Assembly (NCBI RefSeq): GCF_047675955.1
Contig: NC_132916.1
Location: forward strand, 65,961,481 to 66,025,480
Direction: 5' to 3'
DNA: 64,000 nt
From: Chlorocebus sabaeus
Taxonomy: Eukaryota; Chordata; Mammalia; Primates; Cercopithecidae
Shown here: positions 47,780-57,901 of the stretch, one piece after another
Layout: every line of letters begins with the position of its first letter
How positions within the stretch are numbered: the stretch's first letter is position 1
Made by a program: the position numbers and the translations under genes
Notes under the pieces: model-generated
The model's database searches: none
Seen by the model: only the letters and a program-made list of their open reading frames with translations
Told to the model about the DNA's origin: nothing

Positions 47780-48235
47780 AAGAAACCCTAATTGCCTCAC
47801 TAAATTTAGCCTCCTCAAGTTAATGATGTATTCATCACATAGGAGCAGAATACAAGAATACGTGTTATAAAACATTAATATTATCAATAACTATTTTTCT
47901 TAATGTAATTAACCACCTCTCACTTCATTTAGGAGAGAACCTAAATGTCTGTCCATAGCTTATAAAACCAGGCATTATTTAGCATTGACATGGCTTCCTA
48001 ACCTAATTTCATGCCATCTCTCTCCTCACTCTCTCTGCTGTAGTTGCAACAACTCTCTTAGACGAACACAGGTTTGTTTCTTTTTCTTGCTCTTTACTCT
48101 ACCTAGAGCATTATCTCTATGGCTCTTCACCTAGAGCATTATCCCTATGTCTCTTCACATAGTTGAGTCATTCTCATCTCATCAGGCACATAGTTAAAAG
48201 GCCCTTTTTAGAGAGCCTATCCCTAACTATTCTAG
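47780..48235 (+). mobile_element. L2 LINE fragment
   Basis: Collinear with the 3' part of L2 by eye: 'ggcttcctaacctaatttc', 'tctctcctcactctctctgc', 'tcatctcatcaggcacatag' and 'gagagcctatccctaac'. It is mammal-wide in age and non-coding. A local 28-bp tandem duplication lies inside it at 48108-48162. Confidence 0.5.
48108..48162. repeat. 28-bp tandem duplication
   Basis: The block beginning 'cctagagcattatc' and ending 'tctcttca'/'gctcttca' occurs twice head to tail with two or three differences. Confidence 0.85.
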
Positions 48236-48707
48236 ATCTCTCTCTCTCTGCCTCTCTCTCTCTCTGTGTATATCTATAGATAGGTAGATTACATAGATAG
48301 ATAGATAGATACATTATATAATCTATTTATATCTATACATATAAATTTTTCTCCATATTTATATTATATAAATGTAATCTATCTATAGACAGATATCTAT
48401 CTATCAATCATAGATTATAACCAAACTCCTACCACTATTGGGCCAAAGCCATATTATAGATATATACACATATAATATATACATAAAATATATATGTATA
48501 TATAATACATATACAATATATGTATTATATATTTATATTATATATAATATACATATTTTATATATGAAAATATATATGTATTATAGATTTACACATATGT
48601 ACATATATGTATGTATGTGTATATACACATGTATGTGTATATATGGTATATATGTGTATATATGTGTGTATATATGTATATGTGTATATATATGTGTGTG
48701 TATATAT
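48236..48707. repeat. Long TC, TATC and TA/TG compound microsatellite
   Basis: TC repeats (48236-48267), GATA/TATC tracts (about 48270-48420), a short unique gap, then nearly continuous TA/TG/CA sequence (48458-48707). It contains many self-complementary arms, for example 48499-48512 pairing with 48518-48531 over 14 bases with a 5-base loop. AT-rich palindromes of this kind form cruciforms and break. Confidence 0.9.
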
Positions 48708-48990
48708 AGTTACATAGAATGAATAAGATCTAGTATGTTATAGCACAACAGGGTAACTACAGTCAACACTATTTTATTGTGCATTTAGAAGTAATAAAAA
48801 GGGCCTGGTGCTATGGTTCGCTCCTGTAATTCCAGCATTTTGGGAAGTCGAGGCTGGTGGATCACTTGAGGTCAGGAGTTCAAGACCAGACTGGCCAAAA
48901 TGGTGAAACCCCATCCCTACTAAAAATAGAAAAAGAGTGCATTTCTTACAGTTATAGCAGCTGAAAAGTCCAAGGTTGAGGGGTGGCATC
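48708..48990. other. Composite inverted insertion from two downstream sources
   Basis: Bases 48708-48929 are the reverse complement of about 51095-51311, including the same L1/Alu junction, at about 90 percent identity. Bases 48926-48990 are the reverse complement of 49611-49675 with two mismatches in 65. The two pieces join at a short shared 'aaaata' and then enter the AT microsatellite. The reading frame across the join (48774-48989 minus) is an artefact of this fusion. Confidence 0.9.
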
Positions 48991-49003
48991 TACTAAAACT
49001 ACA

Positions 49004-49062
49004 CATACATAAAATATATATATATGTGTGTGTGTGTATATATATGAGTATATATATCACCA
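49004..49062. repeat. TA/TG microsatellite (continuation)
   Basis: 'atacataaaatatatatata' followed by TG and TA steps. It resembles the tract at 48479-48495 and is probably the same microsatellite on the other side of the composite insertion. Confidence 0.85.
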
Positions 49063-49086
49063 TTATGAGAAATCATAGTGCCTTCT

Positions 49087-49311
49087 TTTTTTTTTTTTTT
49101 TTTTTGTAAACAAAAGTAGCATAGAGTTTATTGAACTGAGATGTGTAGAGTTCCAGATTTGGTATTCACATTTTTCCATAATAAAAACAGATTAGAACCT
49201 AAGTAGGGAATGTGATACTCTCTAAAACTGAGTTTCCCCTTGCATGAACCCTCTCTTTATTTATTTGCTACCAATTGACATAATAGACTTTCAATCTAAT
49301 AGAAAGCCACT
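49087..49311 (-). pseudogene. Retrocopy-like 3' end with poly-A and AATAAA signal
   Basis: A T run at 49087-49106 is, on the minus strand, a poly-A tail. Its upstream neighbour on that strand reads 'agttcaataaactctatgc', with an AATAAA signal about 22-27 bases before the tail, the normal spacing of a cleaved mRNA. The next ~200 bases are not a repeat I recognise. This fits a 5'-truncated processed pseudogene of a 3'UTR. The parent gene is unknown and no coding frame is visible. A target duplication was not found. Confidence 0.4.
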
Positions 49312-49735
49312 GCTATAGTTTGAATGTCTCCTGCAAAACGTATGTAGAAATTTAACACACAATGTAGCATTATTGAAAGGTGGATCTTCAAGAGGTTATT
49401 GAATCATAGATTAATCTATTCATGCATCAATTACTTAACAGGTTAATGGATGAATGGGTTGTCATGGAAGTGGGACACGGATGTCTTTATAAGAAGAGGG
49501 AGAGAGACCTGAGCTAGCACTTTAGCATACTCAGCCCCCCTCTCCATGTGATACTCTGTGCCACCTCAGGATTCTGCTCGGAGTCCCCTTCAGCAAGAGG
49601 GCTCTCACCAGATGCCACCCCTCAACCTTGGACTTTTCGGCTGCTATAACTGTAAGAAATGCACTCCTTTTCTATATGAATGACACAGTTTCATGTGTTT
49701 TGTTATAAGCAATAGAAAATTGATTAAGATAGCCA
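49312..49735 (+). mobile_element. MaLR-like solo LTR
   Basis: Begins 'tgctatagtttgaatgtctc'. It carries 'gtctttataagaagagggag', 'ctctcaccagatgcc' and 'ttggacttttcggctgc', and ends 'gttttgttataagcaatag' plus 'aaaattgattaagata'. This is the order of landmarks in mammalian MaLR-type LTRs. The subfamily is uncertain. Part of it (49611-49675) was copied in inverted orientation to 48926-48990. Confidence 0.6.
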
Positions 49736-50336
49736 CACAAGTATAATTTTCTGCATTTGTTTAACTGTTTGAGTTACCAGTTTCCTGATTTGCAAATCGA
49801 GAAGGTAAGGCTTACTTCTCATTCACACTGTGATGACAAAGATAGGTCATTTTTGAGTAAATACTTAGCCAATACTTAATGTATGAGAAAGCACAGTAAA
49901 TATAACTTCCTTTCCTATCAAGTATATGTTCCAAAAAGTATATATACTTTTTAAAAATGTTAAAACAAAACCAAAAACAATAAACTGTTGGTGAGCATTA
50001 TTTCTTGCCTTTATTTAAATGGAGAAATGATAATTTTGATTTTCACCAAGAAATTCTTGTTTGACTTGCTGTTCAGGTATGCAGATTTGAATTGAATATG
50101 TTACAAGAAGTTCATATTAAGTAATATTTAAAAATCTATGCTGATTGATTTTTTATTATATAGCTCTTAAATATGAAAATATATAACATCTTTATTTTTC
50201 AGGAAAGTGAAGACATAAGACTGGGTTTTGTAATGTTTCATTTCCTTTTCTGATTTTAAATATATATGTTATGCCCCATGTAAATAAGCATTACATGGTA
50301 TTAATGCCTGTGTGTGGGGGTGTATGGGTGTGTATC
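49736..50336. other. AT-rich sequence, nothing recognised
   Basis: About 600 bases with no supported feature. It ends in a short GT-rich stretch (50308-50333). Confidence 0.45.
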
Positions 50337-50668
50337 ATGAACTGAATATGAATACCTAAATTTTAAATGCTGAAACGTGACTCCCAATATGATGGCATTA
50401 AAAAGAGGAAAGGGAGCTTTTGGGAGATGGTTCGGTCATGACGATAGAGAACTTGTGAATGAGATTAGTGCCCTTATAAAGCAGACCCCAGAGACCTCCC
50501 TCACTTCTCCTATCATATAAGGACACAGCAAGAAGGCCCAGTGTGTAAGCCAGAAAGTGAGCCCTCACCAAACACCAAATCTGTCAGTGCCTTTATCTTG
50601 GACTTTGAGGTTCTAAAATGTTTAGAAATAAATTTTTGTTTTCTCTAAGCTACTCAGTTTATGATATA
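50337..50668 (+). mobile_element. Second MaLR-like LTR, 3' end displaced
   Basis: 'tgaactgaatatgaatacc', 'atgagattagtgcccttata', 'aaggacacagcaagaaggcc' and 'ccttatcttggac'-type text follow the same LTR family as 49312, in the same orientation. Typical end text ('gtttgttatagcagccccag') appears only at 51745-51764, on the other side of an L1, which suggests the L1 inserted near the LTR 3' end. Confidence 0.65.
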
Positions 50669-50724
50669 TTTTTTGTATCATACTTTCTTAGCTTAGAAAA
50701 TGCTGCTGTGTCTGCCTAGAAGAT

Positions 50725-51744
50725 GTTTTTTAATTTTTAATTTTTGTGGGTACATAGTAGGTGTACAGGTTTAAGGGGTATATGGGATATTTTGATTTAG
50801 GGACATAAAGTGCTATAATCACATCAGGGTAAGTTGGGTATCCATCACCTCAAACATTTATCCTTTCTTTGTGTTAGAAACAATCCAATTATACTCTTTT
50901 GGTTATTTATTTTATTTATGTATTTATTTATTTTGAGATGAAGTCTCACTCTTGTGCCCCAGGCTGAAGTGCAGTGGTGCAATCCTGGATCACTGCAACC
51001 TGCACCTCCTGCGTTCAAGAGATTCTCTGGCTTCAGCCTTTCAAGGAGCTGGGATTACAGGCACCTGCCACCACTCCCGGCTAATTTTTGTATTTTTAGT
51101 AGAGACAGGGTTTCACCATTTTGGCCATTCTGGTCTCAAATTCCTGACCTCAAGTGATCCGCCAGCCTCGGCTTCCCAAATTCCTGGAATTACAGGAGTG
51201 AACTGCAGTGCCAGGCCCTTTTGATTACTTTTCAATGCACAATAAAATAGTGTTGACTGTAGTTACCCTGTTGTGCTATCACATACTAGATCTTATTCAT
51301 TCTATGTAACTATATTTTTGTGATCATTAGCCATCCCACCCCCATCACCACTACCCTTCTCTTTGTCTGGTAACCATCATTCTACTCTTATCTCCATATG
51401 TTCAGTTGTTTAAATTTTTAAGCTCCCACAAACAAATGAGAACATGCAAAATTTGTCTTTCTGTGCATGGTTTATTTCACTTAACACAACGACCTCCAGT
51501 TCCATTCACGTTGTTGCAAAAGACAGGATTTCATTCTTTTCTGTGACTGAATAGTACTCCATTGTGTATATGTACCATATTCTCTTTATCCATTTATCTG
51601 CTGATGGACACTTAGGTTACTTCCAAATGTTCACTGTCCTGAATAGCGCTGCAATACACATGGTCATGCAGGTATCTCTGCAGTATAGTGATTTCTTTTC
51701 TTTTGGGAATAGATCTAGTATTGGGATTGCTGGATCACATGGTG
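50725..51744 (-). mobile_element. L1 3' end (antisense), split by an Alu
   Basis: UTR landmarks in reverse are 'gtgggtacatagtaggtgta' (50747) and 'gttgactgtagttaccctgt' (51252). The end of ORF2 then follows in reverse ('tgaatagtactccattgtgt', 'ttgggattgctggatcacat'). It is 5'-truncated at about 51744. The part around the Alu junction was the donor for the inverted copy at 48708. Confidence 0.8.
50906..51217 (-). mobile_element. AluS-like SINE inside the L1 3'UTR
   Basis: Complete Alu in reverse with an ATTT-rich tail (50906-50933), 'gagatgaagtctcactcttg' and a left-monomer end at 'gcagtgccaggcc'. The target duplication is cttttggtta (50896-50905) and cttttgatta (51218-51227), one mismatch. 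Confidence 0.93.
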
Positions 51745-51770
51745 GTTTGTTATAGCAGCCCCAGCATACT

Positions 51771-52486
51771 ACGGCATATGTATAAATCACTATATATATA
51801 TTTATTTTATTGAATATAATTATCTACTATCACTGAAATATATTGGATGATTACGCCTTTGATCTTTCAATCAAAGTTGGTGACATATTAGTTCAGAGGG
51901 TAGGAGGGAATCACATGAAGATATTGTCCTATAAGCAAATGTATACTAAAACCACAAGATGAAACAATTTAAATTTAGTGATATTTTCCAGAGGAAAGAT
52001 GTCATAAATTTTAGTGCATCTTTTACAAATTTGAATGTTGATTAAATCCTAATTTCAATCCTAATTTCTAATAAAGTCAGCACTCAGGCAAATTTATTAA
52101 TAAGTCAACTGAGAGTTAAGTAAAATTATTTAAGTTGCTGTATCAGGGAAAAGCTGTATATATTTTATATATTATTTGAGGTAAGGATTCTTTATTATTC
52201 TACTTTATCCACCCTTTTATCATGAAAATGTATTTCTTGTATTAAGATTATCTATGTGCCATAATGGATGTTTGTCATGTTTACTTCTAAATAAGAGAAT
52301 ACTTTAAATCATATATGGTAATAAGAGAAAAATTATGCTGACTAATTTTCAATATAAGAGGTTATATGGCTTGATAAAATTACTAAACATTTAAAAATAT
52401 ATATTTCAGTGTCATTTTTAAATATGTTTTCTACCTACCTGTACACATTCATCTGTGAAAATTATAATTTCAGCACTACCTTCTGC
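51771..52486. other. AT-rich sequence, nothing recognised
   Basis: About 700 bases with short TA runs and no supported feature. Confidence 0.45.
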
Positions 52487-52612
52487 ATCTGAGGTGATAG
52501 CATCCCTTGAGCCCAGGAGTTTGAGGTTACAGTGATCTAAAATTACACCACTGCACTCCAGCCTAGGTGACAAAGAAAGAACTTGTCTCAAAATAAAACC
52601 AAAACCAACAAC
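52487..52612 (+). mobile_element. Alu monomer fragment (FRAM/AluJ-like)
   Basis: Only right-monomer text is present: 'gaggtgatagcatcccttga', 'gcccaggagtttgaggttac' and 'ccactgcactccagcctagg', then an A-rich tail with CAA interruptions. The age is older than the dimeric Alus nearby. Confidence 0.8.
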
Positions 52613-52621
52613 AAAAATCTA

Positions 52622-53165
52622 AATACATTTATTTTCTAACACTTACTGAGTAACAACTATTGAAATTTAGGCCGGACGCGGTGACTCACGCCTGTAATCC
52701 CAGCACTTTGGGAGGCCTAGGCAGGCAGATCACGAGGTCAAGAGATCAAGACCATCCTGGCTAACACGGTGAAACCCCGTCTCTACTAAAAATAGGAAAA
52801 ATTAGCCAGGCGTGGTGGCGGGTGCCTATAGTCCCAGCTACTCGGGAGGCTGAGGCAAAAGAATGGTGTGAACCCGGGAGGCGGAGCTTGCAGTGAGCTG
52901 AGATCGCGTCACTGCACTCCAATCTGGGCAACAGAGCGAGATTCCGTCTCAAAAAAAAAAAAAAGAAAGAAAGAAAAGAAAAGAAAAGAAAAGAAAAAGA
53001 AATTTAGCTAACACTGACTTGCCAAGCATTGTTCTAAAAATTTTTAAGTAACTCATTTAATACTTATATAATACAATGAAGTAAAAATTACTGAGGTGGA
53101 CTCCAATTTTAGAGGTGAAGTTGTAAGTGGTAGAGTCAGAATTTAATATGAAGGGATTGGCTTCA
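52622..53165 (-). mobile_element. MIR SINE (antisense), split by an AluY
   Basis: The left part 52622-52661 ('ttctaacacttactgagtaa') and the right part 53008-53165 ('gccaagcattgttctaaaaa', 'aactcatttaatacttatat', 'gtggtagagtcagaattt') are collinear with the MIR reverse complement. The AluY sits between them. Confidence 0.7.
52671..52998 (+). mobile_element. AluY SINE with GAAA-type tail
   Basis: Complete Alu starting 'ggccggacgcggtgactcac', with AluY-type 'agatcacgaggtcaagagat' and 'ggcggagcttgcagtgagc'. The tail changes from A14 to repeated GAAA/GAAAA units. The target duplication 'gaaatttag' is at 52662-52670 and 52999-53007. Confidence 0.95.
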
Positions 53166-53216
53166 GGTTTCATGCTCCTAACAACTTCTTGTTAACTACT
53201 ACAAAGAAGTTACTCG

Positions 53217-53416
53217 ATATATATATACACATGTATATACACACCAATATGTATATTGAGTAACTTAGTAGTTATTCAATGCTTTTTTCATAAACATAAT
53301 GTATATGTGCATGTATGAATATACATGCATATATGTGTATGCATGCATGCATTTTTCTGTGTGCATGTGTATGTTAATATTACATATATATGTGTGTGTG
53401 CATGTGTGCATTTTTC
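53217..53416. repeat. TA/TG/CA compound microsatellite
   Basis: Two blocks of alternating TA, TG and CA steps (53217-53260 and 53298-53416), including a 'gcatgcatgcat' core. Many self-complementary stretches. Confidence 0.85.
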
Positions 53417-54549
53417 CAAGTGACATCCTCTGTGTATTATATTTAAATTACTGCCAGGTTTGTAATAAAATATAAATTAATCTATATTCATATAAATTGA
53501 ATAAGTTACAATTAATTTACTCTACATTTACTCCTCATGATCTTAAAAATGCCCAAATAATTCATTCTTAAGTATATGTAAAAGATTATACTGCTGCTGT
53601 GCAGAAGCTCTTTAGTTTAATTAGATCCCATTTGTCAATTTTGAATTTGTTGCAATTGCTTTTGGTGATTTCATCATAAAATCTTTGCCCATGCCTATGT
53701 CCTGAATGGTATTGCCTAGGTGTTCTCCTAGGGATTTTATGGTTTTGGGTTTCACATTTAAGTCTTTAATCCATCTTGAGTTAATTTTTGTACAAGTTGT
53801 AAGGAAAGGGTCCAGTTTCAGTTTTCTGCATATGGTGAGCCAGTTTTCCCAGCACCATTTATTAAATAGGGAATCCTTTCCCCATTGCTTGTTTTTGTCA
53901 GGTTTGTCAAAGATCAGATGGTTGTAGATGTGTGATATTATTTCTGAGGTCTCTATTCTGTTGCATTGGTCTATATGACTGTTTTGGTACCAGTACCATG
54001 CTGTTTTGGTTACTGTAGCCTTGTAGAATAGTTTGAAGTCAGGTAGTGTGATGTCTCCAGCTTTGTTCTTTTTGCTTAGGATTGTCTTGGTTATGCAGGC
54101 TCTTTTTTAGTTCCATATGAATTTTAAAATAGTTTTTTTTTTTCTTCTAATTCTGTAAAGAATGTCAATGGTAGTTTGATGGGAATAGTATTGAATATAT
54201 AAATTACTTTGGACAATATGGTCATTTTCACAATATTTATTCTTCCTATCCATGAGGATGGAATGTTTTTCCATTTGTGTCTACTCTCATTTCCTTGAGC
54301 AGTGGTTTGTAGTTCTTTCTGAAGAGGTCCTTCATGTTCCTTGTTAGCTGTATTCCTAGGTATTTTATTCTCTTTGTAGCAATTGTGAGTGGGAGCTCAT
54401 TCATGATTTGGCTCTCTGCTTGTCTTTTGTTAGTGTATAGGAATGCTTGTGATTTTTGCGTATTGATTTTGTATCCTGAGACTTTGCTGAAGTTGCTTAT
54501 CAGACATCAGCTTAAGCTCTGGGCTGAGACAATGGACAATAAGGTTTTC

Positions 54550-54808
54550 TTTTTCTTTTCTTTTCTTTTTTTTTTGACACCTCGTTCTTTTCTGTCACCC
54601 GGGCTGGAGTGCAGTGACGTGATCTTGGCTCACTGCAACCTTCGCCTCCCAGGTTCAAGTGATTTTCCTGCCTCAGCCTCCTGAGTAGCTAGAATTACAG
54701 CATGTGCCACCACACCTGGCTATGTTTTTTTTGTTTGTTTGCTTTTTGGTTTTTTGTATTTTTAGTGGAGATGGGGTATGACCATGTTGTCCAGGCTGGT
54801 TGCAAAAG
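54550..54808 (-). mobile_element. 5'-truncated Alu inside the twin-primed L1
   Basis: A reverse Alu with a TTTTC-rich tail, 'gggctggagtgcagtgacgt' and a T/G-rich expansion at the linker (54725-54757). It stops at 'ccaggctggttgcaaaag', lacking about 60-80 bases of left monomer. The flanks share 'ggttttc' (54543-54549; 54811-54817). Confidence 0.82.
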
Positions 54809-55263
54809 GGTTTTCCAAATATTTAGAATTATTTATTTAATTAATGTATTTATTTATAAATATTCACATCTATGTAAGATCATGACATCTGCAAACAGAA
54901 ACAATTTGACTTCCTCTCTGCCTATTCAAATATCCTTTATTTCTTTCTACTATCATCAGAATGAACAGGCAACCTACAGAATGGCAGAAAATGTTTTTAA
55001 CCTACCCATCTGACAAAGGTCTAATATCCAGAATTTACAAGGAACTTAAATAAATTTACAAGGAAATAAACAAAATAAACCCATCACAAAGTGAGCAAAG
55101 CACATGAATAGACACTTTTCAAAAGAAGATATTTATGCAGCCAAAAACATATGAAAAAAAGGTCAACATCACTGATCATTAGAGAGATGCAAATCAAAAT
55201 CACAGTAAGATGCCATCTCACACCAGTCAGAAAGGCTATTACTAAAAAGTCAAGACACAACAG

Positions 55264-55590
55264 ATGCTGGCAAGGTTGTGGAGAAATAGGAGTATTTTTA
55301 CATTGTTGGTGGAATGTAAATTAGTTCAACCCTTGTGGAAGACAGTGTGGCAATTTCTCAAGGATCTAGAAACAGAAATACCATTTGACCCAGCAATCCC
55401 ATTACTGCATATACACTCAAAGGAATATAAATCATTCTGTTATAAACATACATGCACATGTATGTTTATTTCAGCATTAAAAAATAGAAAAGACATGGAA
55501 CCAACACAAATGTCCATCAATGATAGACTGGATAAAGAAAATGTGGTACATATACACCATGGAATAGTATGCGGCCACAAAAAGGAATGA
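55264..55590 (+). pseudogene. L1 ORF2 C-terminal fragment
   Basis: A 108-residue frame in the forward half of the twin-primed L1: 'LVQPLWKTVWQFLKDLETEI', 'FDPAIPLLHIHSKEYKSF' and 'KDMEPTQMSINDRLDKENVV'. It corresponds to the C-terminal region of ORF2. The Cys motif upstream is degraded, and a frame change near 55480 follows a small deletion ('SALKNRKDMEP' instead of the usual FTIAKTWN text). Relic. Confidence 0.8.
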
Positions 55591-56171
55591 GATCATGTCC
55601 CTTGCTGGAACATGGATGCAAATGGAAGGCATCATCCTCCTCAGGAAACTAACACAGGAACAGAAAACCAAACACCACATGTTCTCACTCATAAGTGGGA
55701 GTTGCACATTAACATATGGACACAGGGAAGGGAAAAACACACACTGGGGCCTGCTTGTGGGTGGAGGTCAAGTGGAAGGAGATCATCAGGAATAACAGCT
55801 AATGCATGTGGAGCTTAAAACCTAGGTGATGGGTTGATAGGTGCAGCAAACCACCATGGCAGATGAATACCTATGTAACAAACTTGCACGTTCTGCACAT
55901 GTATCCTGGAACTTAAAGTAAATGGTAATAATAATAATAATACATAATTAAATAAATATAAAAGATTAGTATATCTTCTGAGTTTTGCTCTGTTACTAAA
56001 ACTCAACAAATATTTTATAGTGAAAAGATTACTTGCATAATAATGTTTTTATTTTGGAAAAGGAACAGGGTATTTCAGTCAACAAATTTGTTATTTCTAC
56101 TCCCAAATATCAAGTTTTTTTTTTTACTCATTTAAACATATCTTTTCTGGATTCAGAATTCTATAGCTGTT

Positions 56172-56445
56172 CCTCTGTATGCACAGGTCCCATATTCAGA
56201 GATTCAACCAACTGAGAATTGAAAATATTTGGGGAAAAACATGATAAAAAGAAATACAAATATAAAAGCAATACAGTAACAACTATTTACAGAGCATTCT
56301 CATTGTATTAGGTATTATAAATAATCTACAGATCATTTAAAGTATGTGGGACGATATATATAGGTTATGTGCTAATACTGTGTCATTTTATATGAGATTT
56401 GACCATGTATTAAATTTGACTTCTGTAGGGGGTTTCTGGATGACT
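56172..56445 (+). mobile_element. MER2-like Tigger DNA transposon
   Basis: 'cctctgtatgcacaggtccc', 'gagattcaaccaactgagaa', 'acagtaacaactatttacag', 'ttgtattaggtattataaat' and 'taaagtatgtgggacgatat' follow MER2 in order. The right end is degraded ('ctgtagggggtttctgga'). Non-coding. Confidence 0.82.
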
Positions 56446-56744
56446 CTGCTCTGAATTTCTATATAAAATAGTGAAGTTTGTATTATATGTTTTATTTCTA
56501 CTGAGTAAGTAACATGTTATGTAAATCTGAACCAATGTGTTTTTCAATTAAATAATAAAAACTAATATTTATTCTTCATTAGGAAAAAAATAAATGAACA
56601 AATGATTCAACCCAAATTATATGAGCAGAATACTTAACTAATTTTTTACATATGAATTTTAACAGTTCGACAAAGAAGGAGATGGAGGTAAAAAAGAGAA
56701 CTAGAAATCCCAACACCAGGAGAAACCCAGAGTGTAATAAAGGC

Positions 56745-56769
56745 AAAAAAAAAAAAAAAAAAAAAAAAA
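56745..56769. repeat. 25-A homopolymer
   Basis: Uninterrupted A run. The preceding ~90 bases are not a repeat I recognise, so it is either a slippage tract or the tail of a short retrocopy. Confidence 0.9.
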
Positions 56770-56910
56770 TGAAACACCACCATACTGTTTCTAACAAGGC
56801 AAACTTTCTCATTTTCAGTTATTATCCATTGTTAAATGCTGAATGAAATGACAGAATACACACACACTTCTCTTCTTTTTCCTTTATCATCTTTAAAAAT
56901 GATTATAATA

Positions 56911-57206
56911 GGCCAGGCGTGGTGACTCACTCCTGTAATCCCAGCACTTTGGGAGGCCAAGGCTGGTGGATCACCTGAGGTCAGGTATTCGAGACCAGAC
57001 TGACCAACATGGTAAAATCTGTCTCTACCAAAAATGCAAAAATTAACTGAAAGGGTGGCAGGCACCTGTAATCCCAGCTACTTGGGAAACTGAGGCAGGA
57101 GAATCGCTTGAACCCAGGAGGTGGAGTTTACAGTGAGCTGAGATTACACCATTGCACTTCAGCCTGGGCAACAAGAGTGAAACTCAGTCTCAAATAAATA
57201 AATAAA
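56911..57206 (+). mobile_element. AluS-like SINE
   Basis: Complete Alu with 'ggccaggcgtggtgactcac', 'ggtggatcacctgaggtcag' and 'cttgaacccaggaggtggag', and an AAAT-repeat tail. The linker region is damaged ('aaaattaactgaaagggtgg'). The flanks 'ttataata' and 'tcataatg' suggest a diverged target duplication. Confidence 0.93.
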
Positions 57207-57591
57207 GGTCATAATGGTTTTTATCTTGCAGAATTATTGTGACATTGAGTTAAATAATATGCTAAGAAATCACAATCCCTGGTGTTGAGTGAAAACAAAA
57301 TACATGTTAATTTTGTTTATTTAATTTTCCTTTATACAAATGAAGAGGTTGAAAGTCTGGATAACATTTCTGTTAGATGCTGTAACACTTGGGATTTGGA
57401 AAACACATTGCTCTAGATTATAGTTTAGGCCTCTTTGCCTTAGAAATAAGATTCTCTATAGTTTAACACAAAGTCAGAAGAAATTTGAATGTACACGTAA
57501 AAAATAACTTGTGCTTAGTATGTTTGGTGAATTATTTAACTGCCAAGATTGCAATATTGCTCCATTCAATCAGTAAAAAGAACAGAAAGTG

Positions 57592-57901
57592 GGCCAGGCG
57601 CGGTGGCTCACACCTGTAATCCCAGCACTTTGGGAAGCCAAGGCAGGCAGATCACGAGGTCAGGAGATCAAGACCATCTTGGCTAACACGGTGAAACCCC
57701 GTTTCTACTAAAAATACAAAAAATTAGCAGGGCCTGGTGGCGGGCGCCTGTAGGACCAGCTACTCGGGAGGCTGATGCAGGAGAATGACGTGAATCGGGA
57801 GGCAGAGGTTGCAGTGAGCCTAGATTGCGCCACTGCACTTCAACCTGGGCGACAGAGCAAGACTCCGTGTCTCAAAAAAAAAAAAAAAAAAAAAAAAAAA
57901 A
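57592..57901 (+). mobile_element. AluY-like SINE with long pure A tail
   Basis: Complete Alu, 'ggccaggcgcggtggctcac', 'cagatcacgaggtcaggaga', 'ggtggcgggcgcctgtagga'. It retains many CpGs and a 28-A uninterrupted tail, so it is relatively young. The short flank 'aaagtg' is present on both sides. Confidence 0.95.

Larger units (their letters stand above)
53589..55958 (+). mobile_element. Primate L1 inserted with 5' inversion (twin priming), split by an Alu
   Basis: Bases 53591-54950 hold internal ORF2 sequence in reverse. Bases 54951-55958 hold the ORF2 C-terminus, the 3'UTR and an AAT-rich tail in the forward direction. The reversed part ends, in element coordinates, at 'gagcttctgcacagca', and the forward part starts at 'atcatcagaatgaacagg', only some ten bases further along the L1. 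The duplication 'taaaagatta' flanks the whole at 53579-53588 and 55959-55968. This is the classic twin-primed integration. Confidence 0.92.

Noticed and set aside
48438..48722. 94-residue Tyr/Ile-rich frame
   Set aside because: Translated TA/TG microsatellite. The repeated YIC/IYI residues come from the repeat unit.
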